A DNA stretch of 64,000 nucleotides, taken from assembly GCA_963995505.1 (NCBI GenBank), contig OZ023182.1, positions 16,219,619 to 16,283,618 of the forward strand, written 5' to 3'. This DNA is from Hypericum androsaemum. Lineage: Eukaryota; Streptophyta; Magnoliopsida; Malpighiales; Hypericaceae. Positions 23,716-36,668 of the stretch are shown here, one piece after another. A model generated the notes under the pieces. The model had not been told where the DNA came from, did not search any database, and was given only the letters and a program-made list of their open reading frames with translations. The translations under genes were made by a program, and so were the position numbers. Position 1 is the stretch's first letter; each line of letters opens with the position of its first letter.

Positions 23716-25736
23716 TAAAAGTGTTCAGAGAGAGACAGAGAGAAATTATAAAATTAACCAGAAAAAGTAACTAATTTATTTTTGGTGGAGAAAAGGACAA
23801 CTAGTTAGTTAAAAGGTAAAAAATTTATAAGTTCCTTGGTTTGTGATAATGAAGTTAATGCATTAGTTAATTAGTTTTAAAGTTTTAAAAAATCAAACTT
23901 CTTTTTTTTTTGAAGAAAAATAAATTTTCTTAATTCTCCTGATCAGTTTAACATCACAAATAATACATGAGATTACCAAAATATTATCACTCACCTTAAA
24001 ACTTCAAATCATCCTAAAACACACAAATCTAGATTTCAGAATAAAAAACCTATGCACCACATTAAAAAAAATTTAAGTTACCTACAACAACAAGAACCAA
24101 CTCAATCGATTAATCTTATACTCAAATAATAAATCTCCCTCTCCACTTCACTTGTTAGGTTTATTCTAATGTGTTCCATTTTCTTGTTCTTTCAATAAAT
24201 TTACTATATTGAAACTCAATATGTTCCCCTTAAAAAAACTTAATATGCTATTTATTCGCATAGAAATTCTCTTTTTACGGGTTCACACTGCTCTTTGTCC
24301 TTTGCCTGATGAGTAGGTAAACATCTCTTTTTATGGGTTCATAAAGTTCATTTCCGTCCTTTGCCTCACGAGTAAGTGAAATTTTCTTATTATTGGTTGA
24401 TTTTTTTATGGTCTTATCTTTCTGTTCCTTTTTTTTTGGGTGATAATCTTATCTTTTTGTTCCTAAATCTAAATGATTATTTTTTTTAATGTGGTGGGTC
24501 GATTTTTTTAATGTGAGGATGTTAATGTTATGTTTTATCTTGATTTAAGAATTCTAAAGTGTTGGAGAGTTATTTTGATAATCTCATATAGTATTTGAGA
24601 TGAAAAATGATCTAAGAAACTAATGAACTCTATTTTTTAAAACTCAAAAACTATTTAACTATTATGAACTAAATTTTTAAGTAGATTATATCAAACCTCA
24701 AAAACTTCTCAATATTTTTTCCTGGTTAAAATGCAGCGATGTTTCTTTAGATTAGACGTTGATTACGACTTACGAGCCATCTAAATTAAACGCGCACCAC
24801 TAAAAACATCATGTATAATAACTGATTATTCTTGGCTCTAATTTTTTTTGTCGAGATGACGACTATATGTGACATCTTATTTAAATGAAATCAATTAAAC
24901 AAATTTATCTCGTTCAATTTAAATCAGTCAGTGCACTGAACTAGATAGCAAGAGTATCAATCCAATCAATGCAAGAAGATAAGTCGCCCTACCAACAAAC
25001 TATTCGACCATATTCGAGTCGAGTAAGACCTTTTGGAAAAACAAGTGCATCATCTGGTGAAGACATTATTATTATAGTTTATTGGAGCCTTTATGAACGT
25101 ACACATCCACCTTTAATCTTGTGATAAGGAGCTCAAAGTCCACTTCTACTGTCATCTTTTTGTATTCATTTTTTCAAGCCAACTTCAGACCACCTCCACC
25201 TGTTTGGCCTAGAAGCACCATTGATGTTCAGTTTCAGCCACCTCCAACTGCATTTCTGAATTCTGCATAATGGGTTACCGGAAAAAAAGAATTGTCCAAG
25301 AGGACCACTTCAGTTCCGGCATTGAACTAAAACATTGGAAGGTGATTGGTTCTGCAAGAACACCCTTTCACAATTCTAACTTCTACCCACAACACATATT
25401 GGTCCCAACACACCCGAAACAGATGGTCTCCTCTCACATGCTCGAAAGATGACCAGTAACTTCGAGGATCCGCGATCACGATACGATCTGGACTCGAAAA
25501 ACACTACTACTTGGATCATTTTTGGAGGGTCATGAACAATTGATAGACGAGAGTAATTGTGTTACTTGAATACACTGGACTATATATCATCCTTGGTTAG
25601 AAAACAGAAGGATGAGGTAACTTTTTCTTCCCCCTCCCAACTAAAGATACTCAGGGGAACAATAGTACTTATTATGATTGCTTAATTTGACGTTATTATG
25701 TACAGCCAAGGCTTACCAGAGACGTTGACAGTTATA
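23716..25736. other. Intergenic, unassigned
   Basis: AT-rich. A local duplication with GGGTTCA and TTTGCCTGATGAGTA / TTTGCCTCACGAGTA words is visible at about 24280-24375. The portion near 25737 probably contains the 3' UTR of the minus-strand ClpX gene. No gene is recognised. Confidence 0.4.
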
Positions 25737-28700
25737 TTACATACTGGCAACTACAGAAGGAAGGTCTGTTTCCACCTCGGGCTCTACATCAGACCCTTCT
25801 GGAGTTATCTGCAGAAAACACTCGAAGAGTTGGAGCAACAGGATTGAAGCAGATAAATCCAGAGATAATTTGGAAAAGGAAGGTAAATAGTGCAGTGTAT
25901 GCATACCTCTGCATCCTTTAGCTTGTGTTCAGCAAGGTAACGAGCCAAAGCTCCCTTTCCATAAAGGATTTTGGCCCCAGTTCCCCGTCCTTCCAGCCCA
26001 ACAGCCGCTTTGTCCACAACAACAGCTTCTATAATTTCGTCACCGGTTCTGACATCAGGGATCTGCAGACATAGAAAGGTATCCTTGTCAGCAATTGATA
26101 GTAGCACATCTTTACAGGATATTAGATTGATTCTAGACTGGCAAGGTGGTTATTAACGATTAAGGTCAAGGGTGATTTACTTCTCTAACATCATATTGGA
26201 TGCTTAAAAAGTACGGACCGATGTGGAAAAACAAGAGAACAAGAATCAAACAAGTAATAAAGTGGATATAAGAAAAAACAAACAAGAATCCAATCAATCC
26301 ATAAGTGCGAGAGCAAATGTTTGGATCACTCGATCGGCCCTTTAGCCCTATTTCATCCTCTAACTACATTGTCTTTCATAGCAAACAAGAGCAGTAGAAT
26401 ATAACCCCATTTAACCTTTCACGTTCCCTAAAAAAATAGGTCCTTTTCAATAACTCGGGTGTCTGTTTTGTAGGACAAAAAGGATAAGAAGCTGGGTACA
26501 GCACCATTTTTTCAACTATTAGCCATAGAACCTAGCTTTCATCATGATGCAGCATCAACCCGCAAGAGGAAATTGACTAAAAACCACAGTCTACAAAATA
26601 ATTAAAGGGAAAGTACATGTACCTCATACATCGCATCCATCAAGAGATTCTCCAATATGGAACGCAACGCTCGAGCACCTGTATTTTTTGCTATGGCTTT
26701 TTTGGCTATTAATCTCAAAGCATCTTCAGAAAATTGAAGCTTCACCTGTAAGCATAAACAGTAGAATTCGGTGTCACCCATGTTTCTCAAAAACCACACC
26801 AGATATACGCAATCCTTCCAAAAGATACCGAATGCATGGCAGACAGCTCGTAACAAATAACTCCATAAAAAGACTCTTACAAAAAAAACTCCATAGAAAA
26901 GATTAGACCTCTTTTCAATGCTTTGGCAATTTGAAACTTTCATTTAGACATTGTGGAAGTAGCATGAAATAAGGATCGATATGAAAAGAATAACTTACTC
27001 CATTCATTTGAAACATTTTCCTATATTGCTTCTCAAGGGCATTTTTGGGTTCCGTCAGCACCTATAGGGCATTAATGCTGGTCAGCAGAGACAAAGGAAT
27101 CCAAGCAGAGAAGAGACTTTATTGGCAACGAAAATCTAAAATATGCCATCAGAATACTTCATGCAATCACATTCTACCATTACTCCCAAACAACAGTGTT
27201 GCATATCAACTCCATTATTTAAACGTGTATCGGATCAAATAATCAAATGAACGAGATATGTTTACCGGACTGAATATTCATTTCAACAAAAAAAATACCT
27301 CCACCAGCTGATTTTCGGTGAGAGCTGTCAAACTGACGAGGATGGGAAACCTTCCGACAAATTCAGGAATAAGTCCATAAGAGATTAGATCGCCACTTTC
27401 AACCTGCCACCAGACAAATAGTGGAGCAGTTTAAAAGGGCTGGTGGGTGGTAGCATTCTTAAAGATATTTTAGGCTTTAAGCCATAACTTGTTAATGGAA
27501 GACTGGTTTACACTTACAGTCTCCAACAAAGAAGCCGTCACAGAAGCTGTTGTGGCAAGCCCTGTTCTCATGTTTGCGCGTACTGATGCTCCAAAGCCAA
27601 TAGAAGAGTCCTGACGCCTTTAGCAAATGCAGTCAAAGTTATCTTATACAGTTAAAATAGGATCACTAATGTTATCAAAGTACTCGTACTGTTAACTATA
27701 ATAGGAACAAACCTTTCTGAAATGGTCTTCTCCAAATCAATAAAGGCACCGCCACATATGAAAAGAATATCCTTTGTGTCAATCTGTAAGAAGGCACCAT
27801 TTCAAAGAAATATAAGCCAATTGAAGATCATAAAAAAAAACATTCTGAACAGAAATGAGTTGTTTTAACCCAACTTCATTACCTGAATATTGTCACCTCG
27901 AGGATGCTTTCGAGCTCCCTTCTCGGGAACATTGACAACCTAAACCAAGAAAATACCATGCGCATTACAGTTAGACAATTGGGAATTCACTGCTTGAATA
28001 AGTTGAGCACCCTGGAACTTTCTGCAGTCTGTCACACTTGACATGACTACAATATGTGCGACATGTGTAACTAACAATCCAAAAATCATTGCACCACAAA
28101 GATCAAGTTCTTTTGTGTTATTCTAAGAATCACTTGCTGGCTCCCCTCAGAAAAAAAGAAAAGAATCATTTGCTGGCAGACTACTAAAAGCCGCTATCCC
28201 CACCCCTCCAACTTCCTCACACATCCCTGTCTCGAACAGCATTGGAAATTTGGAATCCATACTGCTTGGCATAAGGCCGACTAATTGATCAAATTAACAC
28301 AACTGAAAGCTACAGAATGATGATTATATCAGAGAGGAGCAATAATTAAGTCCAAGCAAGAACAAGTACTCACTGTGCCTTCAAGCATTTTAAGAAGTGC
28401 CTGTTGAACTCCTTCCCCGGAAACATCTCTACTAATGTTTATGCTCTCAGACTGCACATTACGAAAATCATTACAGAAAATACAAATCAGAAAAAAAGAA
28501 GGGAGGATGTAATAATTACCAAGAAGGAATAGGAAATTCCAGTGGATCCTACTAAATAAAGTGTCAAGAGTTACCTTCTTTGTGATTTTGTCAATTTCAT
28601 CAATGTAAACAATTCCTTGTTGGGCAGCTGCCACGTTGTAATCGGCTACCTGAGATCCAACCGTACTACAGAATTCATCTTACAATCTATCAAGTGAGAA

Positions 28701-30692
28701 TTATTACACAAAACTTTAGAATATGAATCATGCTCCCACTAAGGGAAGAGTGCAATACACTCCAAAAGATGGATTTAATCTGAAATGCTCGAAAACCGGT
28801 AGAACAATCCAAAAACACAAAACCTTCTTTACACAACCAATAAACAGAAAACAAGTAGGTATAGTGTTCAGCTATGCAGTATTATCGCAATTGAAATAGC
28901 TGGAACTTAACATTTTGCAATCGAAACCACTCCGTAAATTTGGTAGCACCAAATTCCAAGGAAATAATTTGGGTGTTTTATGCCAACCACGTATCGGAAA
29001 CAGATACAAAACTCTCTAATGTAGAGGTTCAATGTCATTATTAACTTTTACATCACTATTCTATGAATTTGCAAGTCAATTTAGGTCCATCAATAATATG
29101 ATACTTCTGATAGCATAATATACAATTACCATCAGTAGCTTGTATAATATAGACTCTACATCCTCCCCGACATATCCTGCCTGCAAAATGAAGTATTAGA
29201 AAATTGGTTAAGATGGCAAATGCACAAGTGAGAAATGCTCTGCCATCGCTTAGATGCCAGACCACTAAAGGAACAAATACGTTAACCAATGGTTTACTGT
29301 GAACTTGCCTGAGTCAAAGTAGTCGCATCTGCAATGACAAAAGGAACGTTCACAAATCTTGCCAAGGTCTTGGCAAGTAAAGTTTTCCCTGTCCTTGAAA
29401 ATGAGAGCAAAAGTCCGTGCAAAGGTCAGGTATAACAATGTAGTTAATGTGAAACAAATTCTACAGACTCCATAACAACAGACCATATGTAGCGATACAT
29501 GGCACCCCAAAAGAAATTTGGGAATACATCCAGAGTTGTTCTCTGGTTCTGGTGCAGCGAAGTCATCACCAGAAAAAACTTTTTAGGGGTGGATAGAAAT
29601 CCGAACAGAACCCACTTGCCAAGCAAAAAGTAACCACTAAAAGAAACAGGAAGAGAGTAAGGATGGTCATAACAAAAGTCCAGAAAATTACCTGAGCCTG
29701 TTGGGCCCATCACGAGAATGTTACTTTTCTCAAGTTCCACTGCATCATCGTCATCCTTGGCATCTGCTCTCTTCTCTATATCTCCTGAAGACCTATTATT
29801 CAATGAAAAAGTTAAAAAGTAGAATTCCATCATAACAAAAAGAATGAACATCCGTTGCATCACTTTTCACCCAATGAGCAATCCAAAAGCCTGGTTCTTT
29901 AATCCGATAGGATGCAACAACGTGCAAACTCGAGGATGTATAACCACAATAACAAAATTCTTCAGTAAAAGCAGCCAACATTTAGAGCACACACATTACC
30001 AGGAACGAGTAAGAAACGAAAGCGAGAAAACATGAAGCAAATATATAGACTGACCACTTCTTGACGGACTCGTGATGAATCCTCATGTAGTGGTTGTAAA
30101 CAGCAACAGACAGGACCTGCAGGTAAACACAAAAGGAATCATCTCTTCACTCTAAAACCAATTAGTCTTCTTTCAATGCAACATTCTAGCCTAAATTAAG
30201 AGACGAGGATCCATCCACAACAACAACTCGAGTGCGAATACGCACAAGAAATGCTACGTTTCATCATTCGACCACACGAATCTACTTACACTAGCAATCC
30301 CAACACGAATAAATAAAGCAATTCTCCCAAGTTCCAACCTTCTTAGCCCTGGCTTGCCCAATGACAAACTTATCCAAACCTTTACAAATCTGCTTGGGAG
30401 TAGGAAAGCTACTACCCAAATTAGACCCGCCCCAGTCGCCGCCTTCCTTCGAATTCGACCCGAACCCGCCCGCCTTCACGAGCCCTTCCCCCGGCGACTG
30501 CCACACCTCAGGCGGGTCTCCTCCTACTCCGCCCTTGGAGCAGTATCCGGCGCTGGGCAGCAGCAGGCTGTCCCACCACGTGGACCGCTTGCTGAAGCTT
30601 CCGGCGGAGGTCGCCACGCGGGACACGCCGTGGAGGTGGTGGTTGAGGACGACCAAGTGCCTCGCCCGGGACCGGAGAGCCACCGTGGCCAT
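25737..30692 (-). CDS. CLPX: ATP-dependent Clp protease ATP-binding subunit ClpX, mitochondrial type
   Basis: Fifteen coding exons, minus strand: 30692-30339, 30116-30055, 29792-29692, 29388-29309, 29180-29130, 28649-28575, 28451-28374, 27939-27883, 27783-27713, 27617-27518, 27403-27299, 27061-26999, 26745-26623, 26062-25907, 25808-25737, totalling 515 residues. AAA+ unfoldase: Walker A GPTGSGKT (168-175), GYVGED (about 201), Walker B with Asp233-Glu234, sensor-2 Arg in GAR (about 424). An IGF loop (316-318) indicates that it docks on ClpP. The Arg/Ser-rich N-terminus without early acidic residues fits a mitochondrial presequence. No CxxC zinc-binding domain of the bacterial kind is seen. The intron after exon 4 has a GC donor. 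Resembles Arabidopsis CLPX1, which was placed by memory. Confidence 0.95.
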
Positions 30693-32493
30693 CGGAATCT
30701 GGGATAATTGGGGTTACTTTAAAATGGGTAAGAGCTAGATTTTTGTGGTAGTCCCGTATCGATGGAGAATTCCCCCCGGGAGAGTACAAAACGGTAGCTT
30801 TCGAAATAGAGCGAGAGATGGAAATTATCTTTCTTTTTTTTTTTTTGAAAGTAATGGAAGACGAAGAGGTGTACGGTACATGTACTTTGAGCTTTCGAGA
30901 TAAACTACTGTTGTCTTGTTTGTGTTCTTCGAGAAATATCCTTATTCGGATATTTTTTACTGGTCGGTTAACTGAAGTTCGAGTTACATCTAATTTTGAA
31001 AAATTTTCAATTTTTTTGACAAATATTTATTAATGTGTATTTCAAGAAATTAAATTTAAAATATTTTGATTAAATTAAAATAAATTTTTGTCATGAACGT
31101 TTGATCTAAATATTCGCCGGTGATGAGACTGCAAGGATAGTTATCTATTCCTCATGGTTTCGTGCACGGCCTACGGATTTTCTTAGTTTAGCAGATCTGC
31201 AATTAGTCAAACTTTACCATTTCTTCAGAATCGTCACATAATTACATTAGAGATCTCCCTTCTTGGTAAAAATGAATTGGGATTCATGAGTTTGACTTGA
31301 CTACAAAGAGAATTGGAATATCATACGCTAAATTCTGTTTTTACGAGTATCAGACTCTAATTATATGCTTGGAACCTTTTGCAGTTATTTTATTTGTCAA
31401 AATATGTTCTCAGCTTAAGCCATTGATAAACCCACTTATGTATTCTTTAATTTAAAGTCATGGAGAGGACGGCAATGAAGATTAAGCTTCCACACACGAA
31501 GGAGCGAGGGCTGACAAAAAGATCCACACATTATAGGGTAGACTATCTTTTTACGTTGTAGAAATATGATATATTGTTTTTGATTGAGTTGTAGATTTCA
31601 CTTTTTAAAATATGGTATGGAATAGGGTATGAATATTATAAATTTTTGCCAATTTATTATTCTTTGACGAGTCACGATCTCGAGCGAACAACTCCCATAG
31701 AGGATTTTGTTCGAGAATTCAGGATCGAGATATCGGTAATCAGAATTGATTTCGGTTGAAAATTTTTAAGAAATTTGATAAATATCAACATTCAGTAAAA
31801 TTTCAGTAAATATCGATATTTTACCGTATTTTGGTAAAATGCCGAATAAACCAAAGGACTAAAGTGTATGTATATAAACTACAAAACCTAGCTCTTTGAA
31901 AATTTGGGAATTTTCAAATCAAATTAGGGTTCCTGCTTTGTGATTCTTTATCTTCTCTAGACTCTCGCCCCCTTCTACCATGTTCATTTTGTTCGATTCA
32001 GGATTTCAATTTAGGAAAACCTAACTCGAACAAAATTTATGGATGAATGATGAATTCGAATTTTTGCCAACAATTTCAGTAACTTCAATAAAATCCTCAA
32101 TTTACCAAAATCTGATTCAGTACTTAGTAGCCCTATCCTATGTTCGAGATTGGGATGACTTTTTTTAGAATTTTTGTATTCGCTAATTTTTTTTATATTT
32201 AGCGAACATACACCCGTATGGAGGAGTATTACGGTCAACTAACATACGTTGACTTTTTTTATTACATCTTAAAACCTCATGGTCGTAATTGACAAACGGA
32301 GATTACTCGTTTCTAGAAAAGCAACCAAGTGGTTGACTTGTTATCCAATTATGTGTATAATTTTTCATTGGATGTCCATGGCCTTTCTAGACCATCTCAA
32401 TTCTTCAATGGACATAGCTGCCCAATAATTTTCCATTATCCCATTATATGGTTTTATTACATCAATTTTTTATAAAAATGTAAATCTAATACT
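30693..32493. other. Intergenic between ClpX and the LLG-like gene
   Basis: Contains the ClpX promoter (near 30693-30850) and an AT-rich stretch. The 31730-32130 part has recurring CAGTAAA and TTTACC words like those at 23.2-23.7 kb. No gene is recognised. Confidence 0.4.
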
Positions 32494-33037
32494 TCAGTTA
32501 CATGCGAGCCCTTTAGGCCCTTGCAAGCACTTGTTGAAAAATAGGCCAACTGGATAGTGTCCATACAAGTTGATGTAATAAAACATGATGTCCGCACAAT
32601 GATTGGTCAAATTGTTTAAATAATCTGCATAAGGACATGCGAATTTCGCGAATGCATTACAACATGGAACCTTCGGGTAAGCGGGTGCTTTGCAATTTTT
32701 TATGAGACCCGAATAGCTCAAGGTCTTGAAGTGAATCGGACAATCTGCAAAAAAAATTGCATTTTGGTATAAAAATTGAAAATACGGAATAATTTCAGAT
32801 TAGATAATGAAATTATAACATAAGATCAAAGTAGTTGATTTCGTACTCTATTTTCATTTGAAGAAATATATTGAGATTAACATGGTCTTGTAATTAACCA
32901 TTATAAAGAAGAAGAAACAAGAGAGAACCTGTTTCTGGAAAACCAGAGTCAGCTTCAGCAAACATCGAGAACGAAAAAACACTCAGAACACACGCTAGCA
33001 CCAATATAAGCACAAAGTTTGTAGCCTGGAATGCCAT
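32494..33037 (-). CDS. LORELEI/LLG-like eight-cysteine secreted protein lacking a GPI tail
   Basis: Two exons, minus strand: 33037-32929 and 32744-32494, totalling 119 residues. A signal peptide (hydrophobic core FVLILVLACVLSVF) is followed by the LLG domain with eight cysteines in family spacing and signatures PYADYLNNL, MFYYINLYGHYP and GLFFNKC. LLG proteins are GPI-anchored co-receptors and chaperones of FERONIA-type kinases for RALF peptides. Here translation stops directly after GLACN, where family members continue with a spacer and a hydrophobic GPI signal. A weak donor (CAT|GTAACT) overlaps the stop, but no hydrophobic exon is visible in the following several hundred bases. So it is a soluble paralog, a truncated gene, or has a missed exon. 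Confidence 0.85.
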
Positions 33038-33124
33038 TGCATAAGCTAATTATGAATTCTCTATGTCTCTAAAAACCTAGTTATTGAATTGAGTATGTTT
33101 TAAAAAATGAACTAGTTTTCTCTC

Positions 33125-33132
33125 TATATATA
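33125..33132 (-). promoter_or_regulatory. TATA box of the LLG-like gene
   Basis: TATATATA on the minus strand, about 90 bases upstream of the ATG at 33037. Confidence 0.5.
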
Positions 33133-33139
33133 ATCTCTT

Positions 33140-35860
33140 GCACATGTAATGAATATGGTAAGTAATAATTGTCTATTGAAAATAGGAAATATATTTATTG
33201 TGGCTAAATACAATGCCATAATAAGAATTTAAAGTTTTGGTATTCCATTTAATGCCAATAAATTGTCTATAGACCCAAAAACGTTAACTAAATGACTAGG
33301 ATAAGTAAGTGTGGAAGTAAAATCAATACATTGTTGTGGTAAAGGTACAAATAAATTCTTTCCTAAACAAAGTATTATAGTTTTAGAAAAAGAAATAAAC
33401 CATTAATGAAATGAATATGTTCAAGTCTTATTATATTTTTAGTTTTCCTAAAAAGAAATAAAATCGACTATAAATAATTATAATAAAATATGCTATGAAT
33501 TGCTACGCTGCAGTTTTTTGTGTGGAAATTGCTGCTGCAATTGATATAATGTTTTATTTTTAGGTTTTTCGGGAAAAAATTAAATATTTAACTACTATTA
33601 TTTAACTATAACTATAACTTTTATTAATTTTTTATTAACTTATGATATTTTATCGTAAAATTTATCGAATTATTTTTTAACAATAATTAACATGCACATT
33701 CGAAATAATTTATGTGGAAATATAAATGCTTTCTTAATGAATCAATTTTTGTAGGAAAGCACTTCAAACCATGTTACTATCAAATGTACCATACAAATCG
33801 CATAGTAACTTATAATGATTTCTTTAGCTAATCATTGATTTTAGTTTTTTAGGAGAACTAAAGACTTTTTTCATACGAATGTTTATTGATAGAAATCTTT
33901 CATGATACAATCTTGAATAAACAACATATGTCTGTAATGATTGTATCAATTCTAGTCATCACCTTCTACTAACGACTTAATTATGTTTTCCAAAACTATA
34001 ATACTTTATTTATAAAAGAATTTATTTGTAGCTTTGCCACAATAATGTATTGATTTTATTTCCATAATTACTTATCCTAGTCATTTAATTAATTAATTAG
34101 TTTGCAATACACTTGGCACTTATTGATTGTTAGATACATACTAAGTCATCATGTGACTTGGTGTGAATGCAATTAGTATCTTAAATTTGATTAACATAAT
34201 ACCAACTATAATTGGCCCTCTATAATTGATCCAATTACATTTTTTTCCAAGGAAACCTCCTAAATTGTTTGGCTATAAAAATACTTTTTGGTCTAAGCCG
34301 AATTCTAATAACGCCTTTAAGAGTGAATGGGAGACCCATTTATTGAGACAATGGTTTATGAAACTCTTCATGAGACCATAGTTTATCTCACCTTCTATTT
34401 TTTAACAAGTAAAATTTTATTATTCGTAAATACATACAGATCACCTAATCTATTAAGTCGAGATAATGATAGTGATTAAGACAGGGACAATCTCATCAAA
34501 TATGGAAGGCTTGGTGCATGAGACAGCTCATTGTGTAGGAGACTATGAGTTTGGATGAATCCGATGCACACCTCTTCATATATTGCATGACGAAGAGCCG
34601 AAAAAAAAGCTGCTAGTTCATTCCATTGGACGTCATGTAAATTAATGATTACATTGGACGAATGACACTAATGTCATATGTAACTAATATCTTATGCTTT
34701 ATTTGCATTCACTTAGTTAAAATTGATCTGAATTCTTATTACATACTCATGTAACTATTCTTACTAGTTTTAACTACACGACTATCATATGGATATACCA
34801 ATTTTTGAAATAATAAAATTCACCTACTTATAAAAGAACACAGTGCTGTCACATTCTAGCGAACATTGGATGTGACACCTATTAGTGTGACAACAAAAAG
34901 TTGCGTCCTTGGGGAGCTCAAAATTTACATTTAACCTTTTCAAATTAAAATTCAAATTTGACGTGCTTAGATTTGGCATAGTACTATTCAATCTTTTTTA
35001 GGGGGAGTACTATTCAATCTACCTTAACTATTTCTCGGCGAAATTGATTTTCACCACCTTTTCAAGATAAAAATTTCCCTAATCATTAAATTTTTTAAAA
35101 ATAATCATAAAAGATATATGAGTGTGTTGTGGAAAAAACTTGTGAGAACGTCAAAACGAACTTGAGAACAGATGAGAGTGGTCGTTTTAAAAGCGACTCG
35201 AATGAAAGAGAAAGGGAGAAGAAAATTGGTGAAGTAACAAGAACTTTATCGAGAATACATGAGAGAGTGAGAAGAGAAAACCGACAAGGTAGGTTTTAGT
35301 GATGTATAATTTTGTGTGTTTGTGTGGTGTCTTACTCCTATGCACAATCTCTTCTTATATAGAAAAAACTAACCTAGCCCTAGTTTAATGTAGAAAAATC
35401 TAACTTAGCTCCGACCTAACATGGAAAAACCTAAGCCGTATTTTGATTGGTCTCAACCACCCAAAGCCGATATCTATCGCTCGGGCCTTTCAAGCTCATT
35501 GTCTCCTCTTTTTCTGGATAAGCCATAAAAATTGTCATCTGCGCTGGTACCCAAATTGTCGAGACTTCTAACACGATTTTGAAACTCTTTCAAGCCGAAT
35601 TTAGAGATGACACATAAATACATAATTACAGATCTACATCTTATCTTTCTGTAGTTTTTAGAATAACTTCAATCCAATCCTCAAGTAAAAAGTTACAACT
35701 ATTTTATCGAGACAGAATCGACACGAATTTGCAAATTATTTTTGGCTCTCTGTTGGAGTGAATTTAGAAAAACGAAAAGGGTAAAACCTCTCTCTCCTTC
35801 CCTGTCTCAATCACCACTTCCCACCCACCTAGGGCGCCTAATTTTTTGTCTGGGTCGGGA
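33140..35860. other. Intergenic, unassigned
   Basis: AT-rich to about 34900. From 35110 to 35740 base composition is more even and resembles retrotransposon-type non-coding DNA, but no terminal repeats can be set. No gene is recognised. Confidence 0.4.
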
Positions 35861-35869
35861 CTCGCGTGA

Positions 35870-35880
35870 TATATTTAAAT
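35870..35880 (+). promoter_or_regulatory. Probable TATA box of the IQD gene
   Basis: TATATTTAAAT precedes a CT-rich leader. A likely leader intron runs from a donor near 36101 (CTGCAG|GTTTAG) to an acceptor near 36635 (GACAG|TTGG), 30-odd bases before the ATG. Confidence 0.5.
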
Positions 35881-36668
35881 GAAGACGGCCGGTCACCTCC
35901 ACTTGGATGACTTGCTTCACAATTCCTCTTCAGAAAGAGAAATCTCTCTCTCCTTCTCTCTGTTAAAACAATTCTTTACCTACTCTTAAGCTTCCATTTG
36001 AGCTAAAACCCACTTTTGTCTTCCCCCTGTCTGGATGAACTGGAGTTTCTCCATGAGATGGAAGTGAAGGAGAAGAAGGAAAGTAGAAGAAAATTCTGCA
36101 GGTTTAGTGCTGCAATTTTTTTCCCTTGTCAAATCCTGTAATTAAGTGGCAACATTTGTTCTATGGTTTCTACCACATGCATCAACATTAAAGATACATG
36201 ATTTGTGTTTCTCGTTGGCTTGGCCGATGCTGTTATTTTTTTTTTGGTGAAATCTGTCACTCAAACATTGTCACAAGTTATTTAAAACGACTTTCTCAAT
36301 TGTGTTTTTTTAAATTTTTAGGAAGACCTCCTTAATTTGCATTTAAATCTTACCCCTGAACTAACTTTCATTAATGTCCCAACAAATATGTTTTGAACAT
36401 CTCAAAGTCGAAACATATTTGTTTAAGATTGACTATTCCGATGGTGGCAATTTGTCTACATTTCTTCATGCATTTTTTAGCATGTTCATATCAATATGCA
36501 TGGCTTGTCCTTTACCCGATGTTTCTATTATTTTCTTTTAAAAAATGTTGCTATTTTTTTTTATCCTAACTAACATTCTTATCCCTGAAATTTTATTTTT
36601 TTCTATGCCCTTTTTTCCCCGTCAGTTGACAGTTGGTAGAGTAGTGATCATTTAGGCAACTACCGGAG

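Noticed and set aside
30354..30789. Antisense frames over ClpX exon 1
   Set aside because: Shadows of the GC-rich presequence exon.
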